Positions 25,868 through 36,992 of a stretch of 60,000 nt of DNA are shown here, in pieces. The notes below the pieces were generated by a model. That model saw only the letters and a list, made by a program, of their open reading frames with translations, searched no databases and was not told where the DNA came from. Positions within the stretch are counted from its first letter, which is position 1. Every line of letters starts with the position of its first letter. The DNA is from Tubulanus polymorphus (lineage: Eukaryota > Nemertea > Palaeonemertea > Tubulaniformes > Tubulanidae). The stretch spans positions 9,398,231-9,458,230 of the forward strand of contig NC_134033.1 of the NCBI RefSeq assembly GCF_964204645.1, written 5' to 3'. The position numbers and the translations under genes are program-made.

Positions 25868-26535
25868 ATCGGTATCCGCGATGGATATATGTGTCCCGCT
25901 GTTGACGGTCGGTGCAGTTAAAATGTCGGAAATTGCAGTATCCGCGGTGGATACATGTGTCACGTGGTTGGGGGTCGGTGCAGTTAAAACGCCGAAAACT
26001 GCAGTATCTGCGGTGGATACATATGTAACGCTGTGGCTGATCGGTGCAGTTGAAACGCCGGAAACTGCAGTATCCGCGGTGGATACATGTGTAACGCTAT
26101 GGATGATCGGTGCAGTTGGGACGCCGGAAACTGCATATCTGCTGTGGATACATGTGTAACGCTGTGGCTGATCGGTGCAGTTGGAACGCCGGAAACTGCA
26201 TTATCCGCGGTGGATATATGTGTAACGCTATGGCTGATCGGTGCAGTTGGGACGCCGGAAGCTGCATTATCCGCGGTGGATACATATGTAACGCTGTGGC
26301 TGATCGGTGCAGTTGGGACGCCGGAAGCTGCATTATCCGCGGTGGATACATGTGTAACGCTGTGGCTGATCGGTGCAGTTGAAACGCCCGACACTGCAGT
26401 ATCCGTGGTTGATACATGTGTAACGCTGTGGGTGTTCGGTGCAGTTGAAACGCCGGGGACTGCAGTATCAGCGGTGGATACATATGTCACGTGGTTGAAG
26501 ATCGGTGCGGTTGCAACGCCAGAGACTGCATTATC
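25868..26535 (-). repeat. 66 bp minisatellite, open as 22-residue repeats
   Basis: About ten copies of a 66 bp unit containing GATCGGTGCAGTT and GCGGTGGATACATGTGTAAC. On the minus strand each unit encodes 22 residues (VSTADTAVSGVSTAPISHSV then TH). It lies between LINE ORF1 and ORF2 and runs towards the ORF2 start in sense, so it may be a repeat domain at the ORF1/ORF2 border. One unit (near 26130) is shortened and shifts the frame. The plus strand is also open, which follows from 66 being a multiple of three. Confidence 0.8.
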
Positions 26536-26729
26536 GGTTGATAAATCGACTCATATCGGTTGTAGGTCGTTGGATGAGAGATAGATGAGAGATGTGAGAT
26601 AGGCCCGCGTCCTCTGTATTCGGGGTCGTTTCAAATAGCATATCATCTTTGGGCGGTATTCTGCTACGATTGTCGCCAGTGTGTTTGGCTGGTCTACGAA
26701 GATGATTATTATACGGGCGATTGTGCGGT

Positions 26730-27834
26730 GTTGTCATATCGCGGAAAGACGGAATCGCGGAATTTTCCAAAAACGCGGAATTTCTTCATTTTTACTTTAA
26801 ATAGTAAACGGGTTTTCCCACGGGGATACCCACTGTCGGACAGGGCACCGGACTGATCGATGCAACGACTTAGGTTCGAATCCCATTATTTGCAGGCAAT
26901 TTTATATGGAATTATTATATTACGATACCGTTGACTGGCTGCCACCTGTAGAAGAAGTCAGAATCAAGTGAGGTGAAAGAGACCAGGCACCTAATGTCTA
27001 TTTCTACTAGGCAAACTTCGGTTATCGAAGTTCATCGACTTTTTGAGAACTTCAGGAACGAATATTATCAGATAAATATTGAGCACGTTCGCGGTGTCGG
27101 ACCGTAGTTGTAGATGGTTGCAAACATGAAATCCTACGACCAAACAAGTACCGGTACCAATAAGATTCTTTTGATCCAAATAATCAGCATAGGAACATAT
27201 ATGTTATAGCAGTCACAAAGTAAACATTAAAAAAAACGAAACCATTTTATAATCTTTCATATCATTTAATTCTAAAAGATAAACCACATTCTTCGCTTAT
27301 AACAACAATGTAGACACACAACACGCATGAACAATCCTAAGCCAGAATGAAATATACATAATGTCTATTTATTTTCGTCTGACATCGATCCAGTTCCACA
27401 GTTGTGAGTTAACTCTGAGTTACTTAGAATCAATTCATTTCCAATGTTTTAAATCCAGAGACCAGAGTCAAATCTTAACTCGGAAGTGAGTCCTTAAGAA
27501 TGACTCATGGTGTCATCACAAATCCTACGTTTACGTACCATCGATTTGTATTCCTTCAGTTAATGAAGCGATACTCTGTATCACTGAATTCGCAAAGCGC
27601 GTATTGCCTAGGTTCTCCATTATTTGAAACAGTATCGTTAAGTTGTTGACTGGCGATATAATAAATTATCAAATACTAATTCCCGGTGTTGAAAACCTGG
27701 GTCCGGTGCCCTGTCCGACAGTGGGTATCCCCGTGGGAAAACCCGTTTACTATTTATAGTAAAAATGAAGAAATTCCGCGTTTTTGGAAAATTCCGCGAT
27801 TCCGTCTTTCCGCGATATGACAACACCGGCGATC
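26730..27834. mobile_element. MULE-like foldback element inside LINE ORF1
   Basis: About 1.1 kb with long inverted ends: 26730-26853 pairs with 27701-27834, starting GGTGTTGTCATATCGCGG. Flanks GGCGATTGTG (left) and GGCGATCGTG (right) look like a 9-10 bp target duplication, the size typical of Mutator-like elements. A B-box-like GGTTCGAATCCC (26873-26884) just inside the left arm suggests a captured SINE or tRNA-like piece. No transposase frame. Confidence 0.55.
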
Positions 27835-28515
27835 GTGACGTCCGATGAGCTTTACCTCTCCATTGATCACTTTATAGAACGCGTCGTCATATATAAGTTT
27901 ATCATACGTGACAAAAAGTTTAGCATGTGGTTGTGATCGCTTTAGTACATTTAACTTTTCGTATAACAGTTTTCTTCGGTTTCGAATTTCCAATGGGAAG
28001 TCTTCAATAATACGGTAACGTTTGTTTACGTCGTTGAAACGTGCGCGATGTACCATTTCTCAATCTTTGTAGTCTCGAAACGCTACAGTTATTGTTCGCT
28101 GATAATTACGATTTCCGTTCGGGTTTCTATGCGCCCGTTGAAACACCATTCCATCGACGTGTTCGCTATTAATATGTAGTGTATTCTTGAGTATATTTTT
28201 GATAACCAATTCACAGTCCACGTTTTGTTCTTCAGGAACCCTTAGGAACACTAGATTATTTCTCCGTGACCTTGCTTCCAGTTCGATCGCTCGTTCCTCT
28301 AATTGATTAAACTGACAGTTCTCCTTAATTTGCTGAGGGATTGATGACCTTACGCTGTCTATTTCGGACATTAATTTCTTTTCGGCGTTTTCGATTTCCC
28401 TGTTAAAATCGGCACGTAGTTCGCCTTTGAGTGCAGTAATCTGATGTTCCATAAATACTTGCAACTCGTTTTTCAATGAGTCTATTTTAGAGTCAATTTT
28501 GGATTCTAGAGTCAA
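27835..28515 (-). pseudogene. LINE ORF1, L1-ORF1p-like
   Basis: RNA-binding chaperone type. Residues 1-90 are a coiled coil (repeated Leu/Ile with Lys/Glu), then an RRM-like core opened by RRNNLVFLRVPEE and closed by TITVAFRDYK, then a C-terminal domain with IIEDFPLEIRNRRKLLYEKL. This order matches the L1 ORF1p / Transposase_22 family. An in-frame TGA lies at 28060-28062. The reading frame is cut at 27835 by the MULE-like insertion; the C-terminal tail (HNRPYNNHLRRPAKHTG...) resumes at about 26725-26531. Confidence 0.75.
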
Positions 28516-31169
28516 TTTTGGATTAAAAGCAGAAACGCATATAGTCGCTATCCTGGTAATTAAATTTACTTAAAAATCGATTGATTGTTATTGAAATGAA
28601 GAAAGTTGAAAAAGACAATCAACGTCTGTATGAGATATATGTTTCGTTGTTCGTGATATTCAGCATACACCAATGTCCAGTAAAATTTAACAATTCAAAG
28701 TTATTACAAAACCTGCAAATTCTAATGTTTATTTAGCGGCAATTTTCCCCTTGCCATTTTTCCAACGTTTATCCAAGGATTGAAATACTTCATTAATACT
28801 AAACTAATACTAAAAGTTATCGCACTGGTAAAATAATATTTCAAATTTCAAATAGTATTTCAAAGATATTTCAAATAAGAAGTTTCAATAATTTATCGCA
28901 TCGCACAGCAAAATCCGTGAAATACATTCTTTGATTTACGGGTGCCTCATAGGCCTGTCATCGCTTGTACATTGTCATAATGAATTCTCTTTAATTGAGC
29001 AATATTTACTTAGGACTTAATCACTGACTTTCGATAGATAATGAGCTATACAAAGCCTAACCAGATAAAATTCAGTGGCTTGTTATTGTCAGCTTGCTTG
29101 TATACCAAGCTTCGCTAACATAAACGATGATGTTGCCCTTTTTACTGAAATCTTAACGTATCAAACAATACATAAATAAAACGGCAAAAATTGCTTCAAT
29201 CGTTTTTACGCATGAGGAATCGATCTTGATTTGAAAGGCACTTGTTGACGTGTGGGGAAAAATTGAAATCCTTTAAAACGATTCCAGTTATTTTGGACTT
29301 AATTTTGCAATACAAACGAAAACATACCGGCGGCAGCAAATCATAAGCTCTTTAATGGGTATTCTTAGGGGATTTTTACCGGGGAATTTCGACCATTACC
29401 GTATAGACGAGCCGGTAACAAAAACCTTTGGAAACAACAAATTATTCTTGTATGAATTAATGCCACTTTTGATAGGACCGCCTAATCAAATATTTCAATC
29501 ATGAAGATGGCGAGTTGACTGAGCCCGAGGCGCACAGTCAATAGTAGATATAAAGGAACTACGGACATAATGCAAGTGGTCAATGAATAAACTTACTAGT
29601 GATGAACTTAAACTTAATAAAATAACTAAGTCAATAATTCAAAACATCTAAGAAAGTAAAAATCCCCTAGGTATAAATCCCCAATTCTTCAAAGTAGGTA
29701 ATCCCCTCCCTTTGAAGGGATTATAAGTAGATACAATCTTAAGATCAATACATTCGTATTGTTGATAAGTATATCCAATTTATTCATATTTTACTGTCGA
29801 ACACCATAAGGATATCAATGTGCCCATACAAACTATGCTATTAAAATTAAAACATACTACAAATAAACGTTTCATTGATACTAAATTAGTACATATATAT
29901 GTAGTTATTGCACAGCTTAGTAAAGGGGTTCATCGCACATTTCAAATATATTACACTAGCTTAAATCTAAAATATTTAATATCAAAAGTACGTTATTTCT
30001 AATAATTCATGGCATCGCACAGCTGAAATATACCACAAGTTAACAAGAGTCCGCAGTTCAAAAATATTCCAGTTCGAATCTTAAGATATTACAAATAAAA
30101 GTTTATTACCCTTATTAATTCTTACAATTTACTTTATCCGTAAGAATTTATCGCAACGAAAGATTTCATTTAAAAGTTCAAACATATTTCAGTCTCATTG
30201 CAAATTCGAGAAACATCGTGCTTTTAAATGTTCTTGACAATCACCAAGTATGAATATTTGGAGGATTTTTACCCAGGGTATGTTCACCATGTTTACTTAG
30301 GGTTTAGATTTTTTTTATTTCTACATAGGAAATCTTTACCAGGGGATCTTTTTTGAACGGATGAATGTATTTTGAAGGAGATATTCTGGGGGATTTTTAA
30401 TTGTCATATCTAGCTACGGTAGATACTTTTCTCATTGATTATTCGCTACGATACTTATTACATATCACACAAATCCGCGTATACGCTAGAATCAATACTG
30501 TTAGCAAAAATCACTAAGAATCGCAAATTGCTCATTTTGTAATATTTTTGAAATCGTCCAATTTTATTGCAGAGATTCCCCGATATATCACGAGTAATGA
30601 AACAGATATCACGTTAAAACGTAGATTTTTCTTTTATTTTGAAATCCATAGAGCAAACATTGGAACCTAAAGTTATTGAACATAAAGCTCCCGACCCTCC
30701 CTGCATTTATACATCGAGAAATCCAAAGCGACTATAATAGGCTCTAACGTCACTGAGTCATTACGTTAATTGTGAGGTGTTTATACATAATAGTTTCATG
30801 AGGAATTCATATGGTGGGATCATAATCGGGAAAGATCTGCCTTAAACACTTTATCGCCTTAGGGAGTTTGAGCTTCTCGATAAAATTCCCCAAAAATATT
30901 TCAAAATCGCCCTATCCAATATCTAAAGGCTATTCAAAGCAATATATTTTGTCAATTCTTTTTGAATGTATTCATAATTTATTTATTCATTTATTTATTT
31001 CCTGAATAATTTACATCGATAAATAGATACCAGACAAAATTACAATAGATGATTAATTTGGTTCATACAAAATATATATAAACTGATGTAAAATAACAGC
31101 AGGGCAACCAGAGGAAAGCAGAGCTTGTAATATCAGGCACCCCAAAAGGAACAAATAGAGATGAAATAC

Positions 31170-31312
31170 GCACGATACACACAAACACACACACACGCAC
31201 ACACACTCGCAAGCAAGCAGCACACACGCACACACCAAAACACCCACCACATATAAGAAAACCACGCACATATATTCACACACATTTACAAATAGACACA
31301 CACACACACAAA
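31170..31312. repeat. CA/CG-rich microsatellite
   Basis: Runs of CACACACACGCACA-type repeats in the LINE 3' region. The minus-strand Cys/Val frames over it are artefacts. Confidence 0.85.
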
Positions 31313-31465
31313 AATGTATACATATAAATACATAAAGTTATACCTTGGAGTTTATTCCAAGGTTATACATACATCATATGAGCGTAAGTAAGTACCATTT
31401 GAGAAGGTCATTGCACCTTATACATGATTATCATTATTATTATTTTCATGAATAAACTGTAACGA

Positions 31466-33997
31466 TTAATAATGAGAAAGTAAATGGTTTTTTGTTCGAT
31501 TGTTGAAACTTTCAATAGAAGGGGAGTTTTTAATTGAATCATCCATAATATTCCAAATATTTGGACCGTTGACTTTTATTGAGAAACCTTTTAGATTTGA
31601 TTTGAATGAGTCAGGGCGGATGTTGTTGCTGTTTCTAGTGTTGTATCCAACGTCATTCGTCTTAAAAAAATTATTGAACATCTCAGGTAACTTGTTATTG
31701 ACATATAGATACATGAATTGTCCAATTTGAAAATTGTTTATATCTGCCAATTTAAGAATTTTTGCAGACTTAAATAATGGTGAGGTATGGGCTCTAAAAT
31801 CGGTTTTAAAGATAATGCGGACCGCTTTCTTCTGGAGAAGTTCCAGCTTTCTTAAGTTTGAAGGATAAGTATTACCCCATACAATATTACAATAGGTGAG
31901 ATGGCAATAAATGAAAGAATAATACAACTGCAGTAAAGTTGTTTTTGACAAAATTCCATAAAGTCTACCCATTATACCGATGAACCGTGATAGTTTAGTA
32001 CAGATGCTATTAATGTGTGACTTCCAAGTAAGCTGGTCGTCAACTTGAACGCCTAGAAATTTTGTTGTCGAGACTTGTGATATAGACATATTGTTGATTT
32101 TGATAGAAATTGAGTGTTTATGTTTAGCACGACTGAAAAACATGAAATGAGTCTTTTTCAAATTCAATGAAAGCCTGTTTGCCCGAAACCAGATATTCAG
32201 TTTGTGTAGTTCTGTATTTACTATTATAGTTAACTCATTAATATTGATATGAGAAGTGAATACATTAGCATCATCAGCAAACATGATAAGATTAAAAATG
32301 CTTGATGCGTTTGCAAGGTCATTTATATATAATAAGAAAAGGATCGGCCCCAAAATAGATCCTTGAGGCACTCCACAGAATACAGGATAGCTAGTGCTAG
32401 TAGTCTCTTTAAAAAGAACAGTCTGAAAACGGTTTGAAAGATAGTTTCTAAACCAGAGTAATGGCGTACCTCTGATGCCATAATGGCAAAGTTTAGACAA
32501 TAGAATTTCATGATTCACTGTATCAAATGCACGCGAAAGGTCTAAAAATATTCCTATAGTTGATTTGCCATTGTCTAAGTTATTGATAATTTTATCTATG
32601 ATAACAGTAATAGCCATGTTGGTGGAATGGTCTTTTCTAAATCCAAATTGACATGGAGATAGTATTTTATACTTGTCCAAAAAACTTATAACTCTTTTGT
32701 AAACTACTTTTTCTAAGATCTTGGAAATACATGGGAGTATTGATATTGGTCTGTAGTTTGAAAAATGTGAAACATCTCCAGATTTGAACAAAGGTAATAT
32801 CTTAGATATTTTGAAGGATTCAGGTACTTGTCCATTAATCAAACTTAGATTTAAAATATGAGCTAACGGCCGAGATATAGCGTCAATTACTCTCTTAAGG
32901 ATCTTTTGATTGATACCATCATGACCAGTGTTATTACTATTTTTAAATTTTGAAACAATATTTTCAATTTCCAAAGAATCTGTGGGAGAGAAAAAGATAT
33001 TATTTTGTTGTGGCGGACCCAGAAAAGAAAAAAATGTTTTGTTAGTAGGTAAAATATCATTGGCTAGATTTGGACCCGCTTGTGCAAAACACTTATTAAA
33101 TTCATTGGCTATACTAACATTATTTTTGTACATAACACCATTCTGTTCAAAAACATCAGGATATTTAGAATTTGATGATTTTCTATTAATTAGGTCATTA
33201 ATTATTTTCCAGGTTTCCTTGGGATCTCTCGCATTGTTTAACATAGAGTTATAGTGAAGCGTTTTAGCCTTTTTGATACAAGTATTAAAAACGTTTCTAT
33301 ATCTATTGTAGATATCTCTATCAGTTTGAAGTTTACTGGACAGGTATCTTCTATAAAGAGAATCCTTTTTTTTCAAAGAAATCAATAAACCGTTAGAAAA
33401 CCATCCGTGTTTCTTGTCCCTATATATCGAAAACTTTCTATTGATTATAGGGAAACATTCCGTGTAGTATTTATAGAATACATCATAAAAAGAGTTATAG
33501 GCAACATTAGCATCATGAATATTAAACACATGAGTCCAATCATGTGCAATTAGCTTTCGTTTAAATCGAGCGATATCATGATCTGACATTTTTCGATAAC
33601 TAACTGTCCTAGTTGATGAATGGTTGACTTTTATTTCCGGCATAATTGCAAAAATTGGAAAGTGGTCAGATATATCATAGATCAGAATCCCTGAAATTGC
33701 ATCGAAACTAGAATAACAGTTTGAATATATATTGTCAATAAGAGTAGAAGATCTGTCGGTTACTCGTGTTGACTTATCTATTAAATTCGTAAAACCAGTT
33801 GAAAGCATATTAAAAATAAAATCTCCAGTCGGTTTATGAGAGTCGGCGTTGAAAAGATTTATATTGAAATCGCCCAAAATGAAGCACTTACGCCCTGTTC
33901 TAGTTAAGTTTTCTAAGAGTGGTAGAAAATCAGTATTAAAGTTATTGACACTTGCATCAGGCGGTCGATAGATAGTGCCAACAATATGTTTTGACAT
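31466..33997 (-). CDS. LINE endonuclease/reverse transcriptase, uninterrupted
   Basis: An 843-residue frame from the first ATG; it stays open upstream to about 34053, so this start is not the native one. It begins inside the endonuclease (GTIYRPP at 7-13, LGDFN at 41-45, SDH at 110-112). The reverse transcriptase follows: NYRPISILP near 414-422, motif A LDLSRAFDTVNH with Asp486, motif B GVPQGSILGP at 542-551, and motif C FADD at 573-576. The layout is like CR1/Jockey-type LINEs, but the clade is not certain. No stop or frameshift over 2.5 kb suggests a young insertion or a recently active family. It lacks the endonuclease N-terminus, so this copy is not autonomous. Confidence 0.9.
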   Translation of the reverse strand: MSKHIVGTIYRPPDASVNNFNTDFLPLLENLTRTGRKCFILGDFNINLFNADSHKPTGDFIFNMLSTGFTNLIDKSTRVTDRSSTLIDNIYSNCYSSFDAISGILIYDISDHFPIFAIMPEIKVNHSSTRTVSYRKMSDHDIARFKRKLIAHDWTHVFNIHDANVAYNSFYDVFYKYYTECFPIINRKFSIYRDKKHGWFSNGLLISLKKKDSLYRRYLSSKLQTDRDIYNRYRNVFNTCIKKAKTLHYNSMLNNARDPKETWKIINDLINRKSSNSKYPDVFEQNGVMYKNNVSIANEFNKCFAQAGPNLANDILPTNKTFFSFLGPPQQNNIFFSPTDSLEIENIVSKFKNSNNTGHDGINQKILKRVIDAISRPLAHILNLSLINGQVPESFKISKILPLFKSGDVSHFSNYRPISILPCISKILEKVVYKRVISFLDKYKILSPCQFGFRKDHSTNMAITVIIDKIINNLDNGKSTIGIFLDLSRAFDTVNHEILLSKLCHYGIRGTPLLWFRNYLSNRFQTVLFKETTSTSYPVFCGVPQGSILGPILFLLYINDLANASSIFNLIMFADDANVFTSHININELTIIVNTELHKLNIWFRANRLSLNLKKTHFMFFSRAKHKHSISIKINNMSISQVSTTKFLGVQVDDQLTWKSHINSICTKLSRFIGIMGRLYGILSKTTLLQLYYSFIYCHLTYCNIVWGNTYPSNLRKLELLQKKAVRIIFKTDFRAHTSPLFKSAKILKLADINNFQIGQFMYLYVNNKLPEMFNNFFKTNDVGYNTRNSNNIRPDSFKSNLKGFSIKVNGPNIWNIMDDSIKNSPSIESFNNRTKNHLLSHY

Positions 33998-35504
33998 ATT
34001 ATGTGGTAATTGGATTTCTATAGATAAACTTTCGAATGTGTCATTTTTAATAACATATTCTTAATAGTAATGATTTTATTATTAGGAATCTGATCTAATA
34101 TATTCCTAGTTGTAAAACGTAGCTGTCGGATTTACGAGCAATTATCTCATTAATAAGATGATCGCTCGTAGGTCGGATGGATGGACGTATTGGTGTGTAC
34201 CGGTTTACAGTGTCTTTAATCAAAGATTCCATTTGATATCTGTCGTATTTCTATGAAAGAGTACAAACAGAAATATAAACCCCTATACAGGGTACAAATC
34301 AGAAGTTAAAACTAGGACAATGGCTAATTTGCAAACATAAAGGGAAAGATTTCTCTCAACAATCATGACCCACATAAGCCGCGATCACACGGAGACGATT
34401 TGGCCCGGGCCAAATTAGCACCGATCAGGCTCGGGCCAAATTTGGTAATTAGAGAGTGCGTTCACACGCAAACAATTAACTCGATACTAAACAATGCTCA
34501 AACAAAGCGAAGTGGATCATTTGCGGTGCTAGTTGCAATTCAAACGCAGTCTGGTGCTCGGGCCAGGTCCGACGTTTTTTGTCGGGCCAAACAGGCTCGG
34601 GCCCATTTGGCACCCGTGTGAATAGTTGTTCCGGGCCAAATTTGGCCCTGGCCAAACCTACACGTGTGATCGCGGCTATAGAGACGATTTGTCGGGGCTA
34701 AATTGGCTCGAATCAGGTCCGACTTTAATTTTACGTATGGCTTACCAAAGAGCGCGCAGATTTTCATGTTCAAATTCATTTCACATTCAAATTCAAACCC
34801 ATTCATTCGTTACTAAACAATGTTTAAACCATGGAATCTAAAACGAGTCCATACTTAAACCAAGCGAAGTGACTGTCTTCCAGAACCAGTTTAAATCAAC
34901 ACACTTAATTTGACTCAGGTCTGGTCCGTCGTTTTTGGTCGGGCAATCAGGCACGGGTCCATTTTGCGCCCATTACTGTTTTTTTTTCGCCAGATCTCAC
35001 CGTCCCTACACCTTTTGACTTGACTTTTATCATCCACGTATTTAAATTTCGATTCTTTCAGCTTGTGTTAATTTTATACTCGTGCAAAGCACACTGATTA
35101 CAATTTGCAGCAGTGCGCTATTTAATGAAATAAGTAATATTGATTGTTAATATCAATATCAAGTGTGAATTTGCGGTTGTAAAATAATTGATTTGATTAA
35201 CAGTATAATTTGATCTAGACCTCCCAGCGTCAATCAATGAAGAAAAAATTTAACTAGTCAAAGACTCAAGATCGAGTAAAGAAAAAGGAAGATGCATTCT
35301 AACAACTGATTGCGATGTGAAGACAATATTAGGCTTATTATTAGAACCTGCACTACAGCTATTCAACTTTCTATAAATCATTCGTCGCAGACCCTCAAAT
35401 ACCGTGTACATTATCACTCATATTGCCTAAATATGTCTGGTGTCGTCGCTATAGTATACTACTTATTAAAACAATTGTTACACCAATATAATAAATATAT
35501 ATAC

Positions 35505-35860
35505 CTATCATTCTAAAAGCTCAGGTTTTTAGCGTTTAGTGGTTTTGAAGAACATTCAACCCAAAGTCTATATTTCGAATAACAGACCAGGTCCAGTTTC
35601 CTTCGTTTGACATTCGGAGGAACATTCCTCCCGAAGTCGATACTTTGAATATCAGACCTGAAGGTCAGATTCTCTTCATTTGACCTTGGGAGGAATATTC
35701 CTCCCAAAGTCAATTGTTAAAATATCGGACCACTTGGTCAAGTTTCCATCGATTGACATTGGGAGGAATATTCCTCCCAAGGTCAATTTTCACAATAGCG
35801 GTCCTCTTAATTGGTGACACTCAAAGAACGCGCGGCTCAGATTTCTATTGTGCGCCTATC
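35505..35860 (-). repeat. terminal repeat of A', cut by E1
   Basis: Matches the element A terminus through TTGTGCGCCTATC and stops there. The remaining outer part expected from 5442-5690 is missing; E1 begins at 35861. Confidence 0.75.
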
Positions 35861-36068
35861 AAGCTCGTAAAAATGAAAAAACATAAAAATAATAACAATT
35901 TCTACTTGAATTACTCGCAAAATAAATTCTCACACGCTCGAATTTATTTTTCATTTTTATGAGTTTCGCTCCTAATTCAAGTAGAAATTGTTATTATTTT
36001 TATGTTTTTTCATTTTTACTCACCCGCCCGTTCAACCTTTAGCCTGAAACAACTAAACCCCTATTACT
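35861..36068 (+). repeat. E1 left palindromic terminus (outer arm missing)
   Basis: Stem arms 35867-35918 and about 35968-36019 pair almost fully; the core holds a smaller stem (AAATAAATTC / GAATTTATTT). Inside it follows CACCCGCCCGTTCAACC and CTATTACT at 36068. Compared with the right end, the outer arm is missing and one 14 nt block of the core is deleted. Confidence 0.8.
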
Positions 36069-36148
36069 CTTAAAATATTCACATATATGAATAACATTTA
36101 AATCATTGAACTTCTAAAATCAATTTTAATAAAAAATATAGTATTAAA

Positions 36149-36400
36149 ATGGAAGCAAATAAATACTACTGCCCAACATGTAATATCGATATAGACAAGT
36201 CTCAAAAAGCAAGACACAATAAAACTATAACACATTTAGAGAATAAATTAAAACTAGAATATTTACAGTTATATTCAGAACAGTTAACAAAGGGAAAGAA
36301 ATTTATTGAATTATGGAATAATGATCCAAATAATGAACAATACGTTGAGGAATTTATTATCAAGGAATCGAAAGAACTTATCAAAAGCAGCGAGGAATGA
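36149..36400 (+). CDS. small C2H2 zinc-finger protein encoded in left TIR
   Basis: An 83-residue frame beginning MEANKYYCPTCNID. Cys8 and Cys11 with two later His (RHNKTITH) make a U1/C2H2-type finger. The first 38 codons lie in the terminal repeat and are the same as the right-end gene on the opposite strand. After LKLEY the tail differs: LQLYSEQLTKGKKFIELWN resembles the C-terminal end of the E2 HNH protein (LQLYLDQLDKAKTFVELWN). It precedes the HNH gene on the same strand. Function unknown; DNA binding near the element end is a guess. Confidence 0.65.
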   Translation: MEANKYYCPTCNIDIDKSQKARHNKTITHLENKLKLEYLQLYSEQLTKGKKFIELWNNDPNNEQYVEEFIIKESKELIKSSEE

Positions 36401-36477
36401 AAAAGGATGACGTTGGTCGAAGAAATGGAAGAGGATTCTAAAATGTTAATCAATTTTAATAAAAATATGTATAATAA

Positions 36478-36992
36478 ATGGAGCCGGAACAACCACAAAC
36501 TATCAATATTACAAATAACACTGGCGTTATAAACATATATTACAAAAAGTGTTCTAAATGTGAATTAGATAAATTAGCTTTAACAGAATTTAGTAAGCGT
36601 AAGATTAGCAAAGATGGTTTTCAAAATTGTTGTAAAACTTGTGCTAAACTATATACCAAACAATACCGAGAAGATAATAGAGAAGCTTATAATGATTATA
36701 TGACAGAATACATGAGAGAAAAATATAAAACAGATCTTAATTTTAGATTAAAACAATGTTTACGGTCTAGATTAACACAATTATTCAGTAAAGACAGTCA
36801 CTCATACACATTATCTGATCTATTAGGTTGTTCAGATGAATTTCTCAAATCATGGATAATATATCAATTCGATGATAAAATGAATATAGATAATTATGGT
36901 GAATACTTTCATATTGATCATGTGTTGCCGATTTCTAAATTTGACATGAATGATGAATATTATAAGAAGCTAATCTGGAACTGGAGAAATTC
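36478..36992 (+). pseudogene. HNH endonuclease, truncated by deletion
   Basis: Same protein as the E2 copy at 46785: a CSKCELD...CCKTC zinc-binding region, then HIDHVLPISKFD. Homology stops after LIWNW near 36990, before the Asn-Leu-Arg-Pro-Leu part of the nuclease fold. The frame runs on to 37278 through antisense of the neighbouring acidic-protein gene, so that C-terminus is not real. Confidence 0.8.

Larger units (their letters stand above)
22311..28520 (-). mobile_element. two-ORF non-LTR retrotransposon (LINE), near full length
   Basis: Inserted in A' and flanked by GATTAA on both sides (22305-22310 and 28521-28526). Reading on the minus strand: ORF1, a 66 bp minisatellite, ORF2 with endonuclease and reverse transcriptase, a 3' region, and a TA-rich tail at 22311. 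ORF1 is interrupted by a MULE-like insertion (26730-27834). Several frame breaks make this copy inactive. Confidence 0.8.
30979..34053 (-). mobile_element. 5'-truncated LINE in A'
   Basis: Compared with element A, foreign sequence occupies 30979-34053. It carries a long reverse-transcriptase frame, a 3' region with CA-rich microsatellite, and a TTTA/TTCA-type simple tail at 30979-31000, as expected for a LINE 3' end on the minus strand. The frame is open through to the 5' junction, so the copy was truncated within its ORF on insertion. Confidence 0.8.
21188..35860 (-). mobile_element. element A' (second, reversed, interrupted copy of A)
   Basis: Pieces match the reverse complement of element A in order: 21188-21276, 22067-22310, 28521-30978 and 34054-35860. 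Between them lie a MITE, a two-ORF LINE and a second LINE. Where A has uninterrupted sequence, the flanks of each insert rejoin cleanly, so A serves as the empty-site reference. The tandem array at 16371-21187 also carries A-derived sequence. The A' terminus is cut at 35860, where Polinton-like E1 begins. Confidence 0.75.

Noticed and set aside
25868-26535. CRISPR-like array
   Set aside because: The whole 66 bp unit repeats with no unique spacers, and the setting is a LINE in animal DNA.
25680-26584. Plus-strand repeat protein frames over the minisatellite
   Set aside because: They are open only because the unit is a multiple of three; the LINE sense strand is minus.
31053-31307. Cys/Val-rich membrane-like protein
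   Set aside because: Translation of a CA microsatellite.
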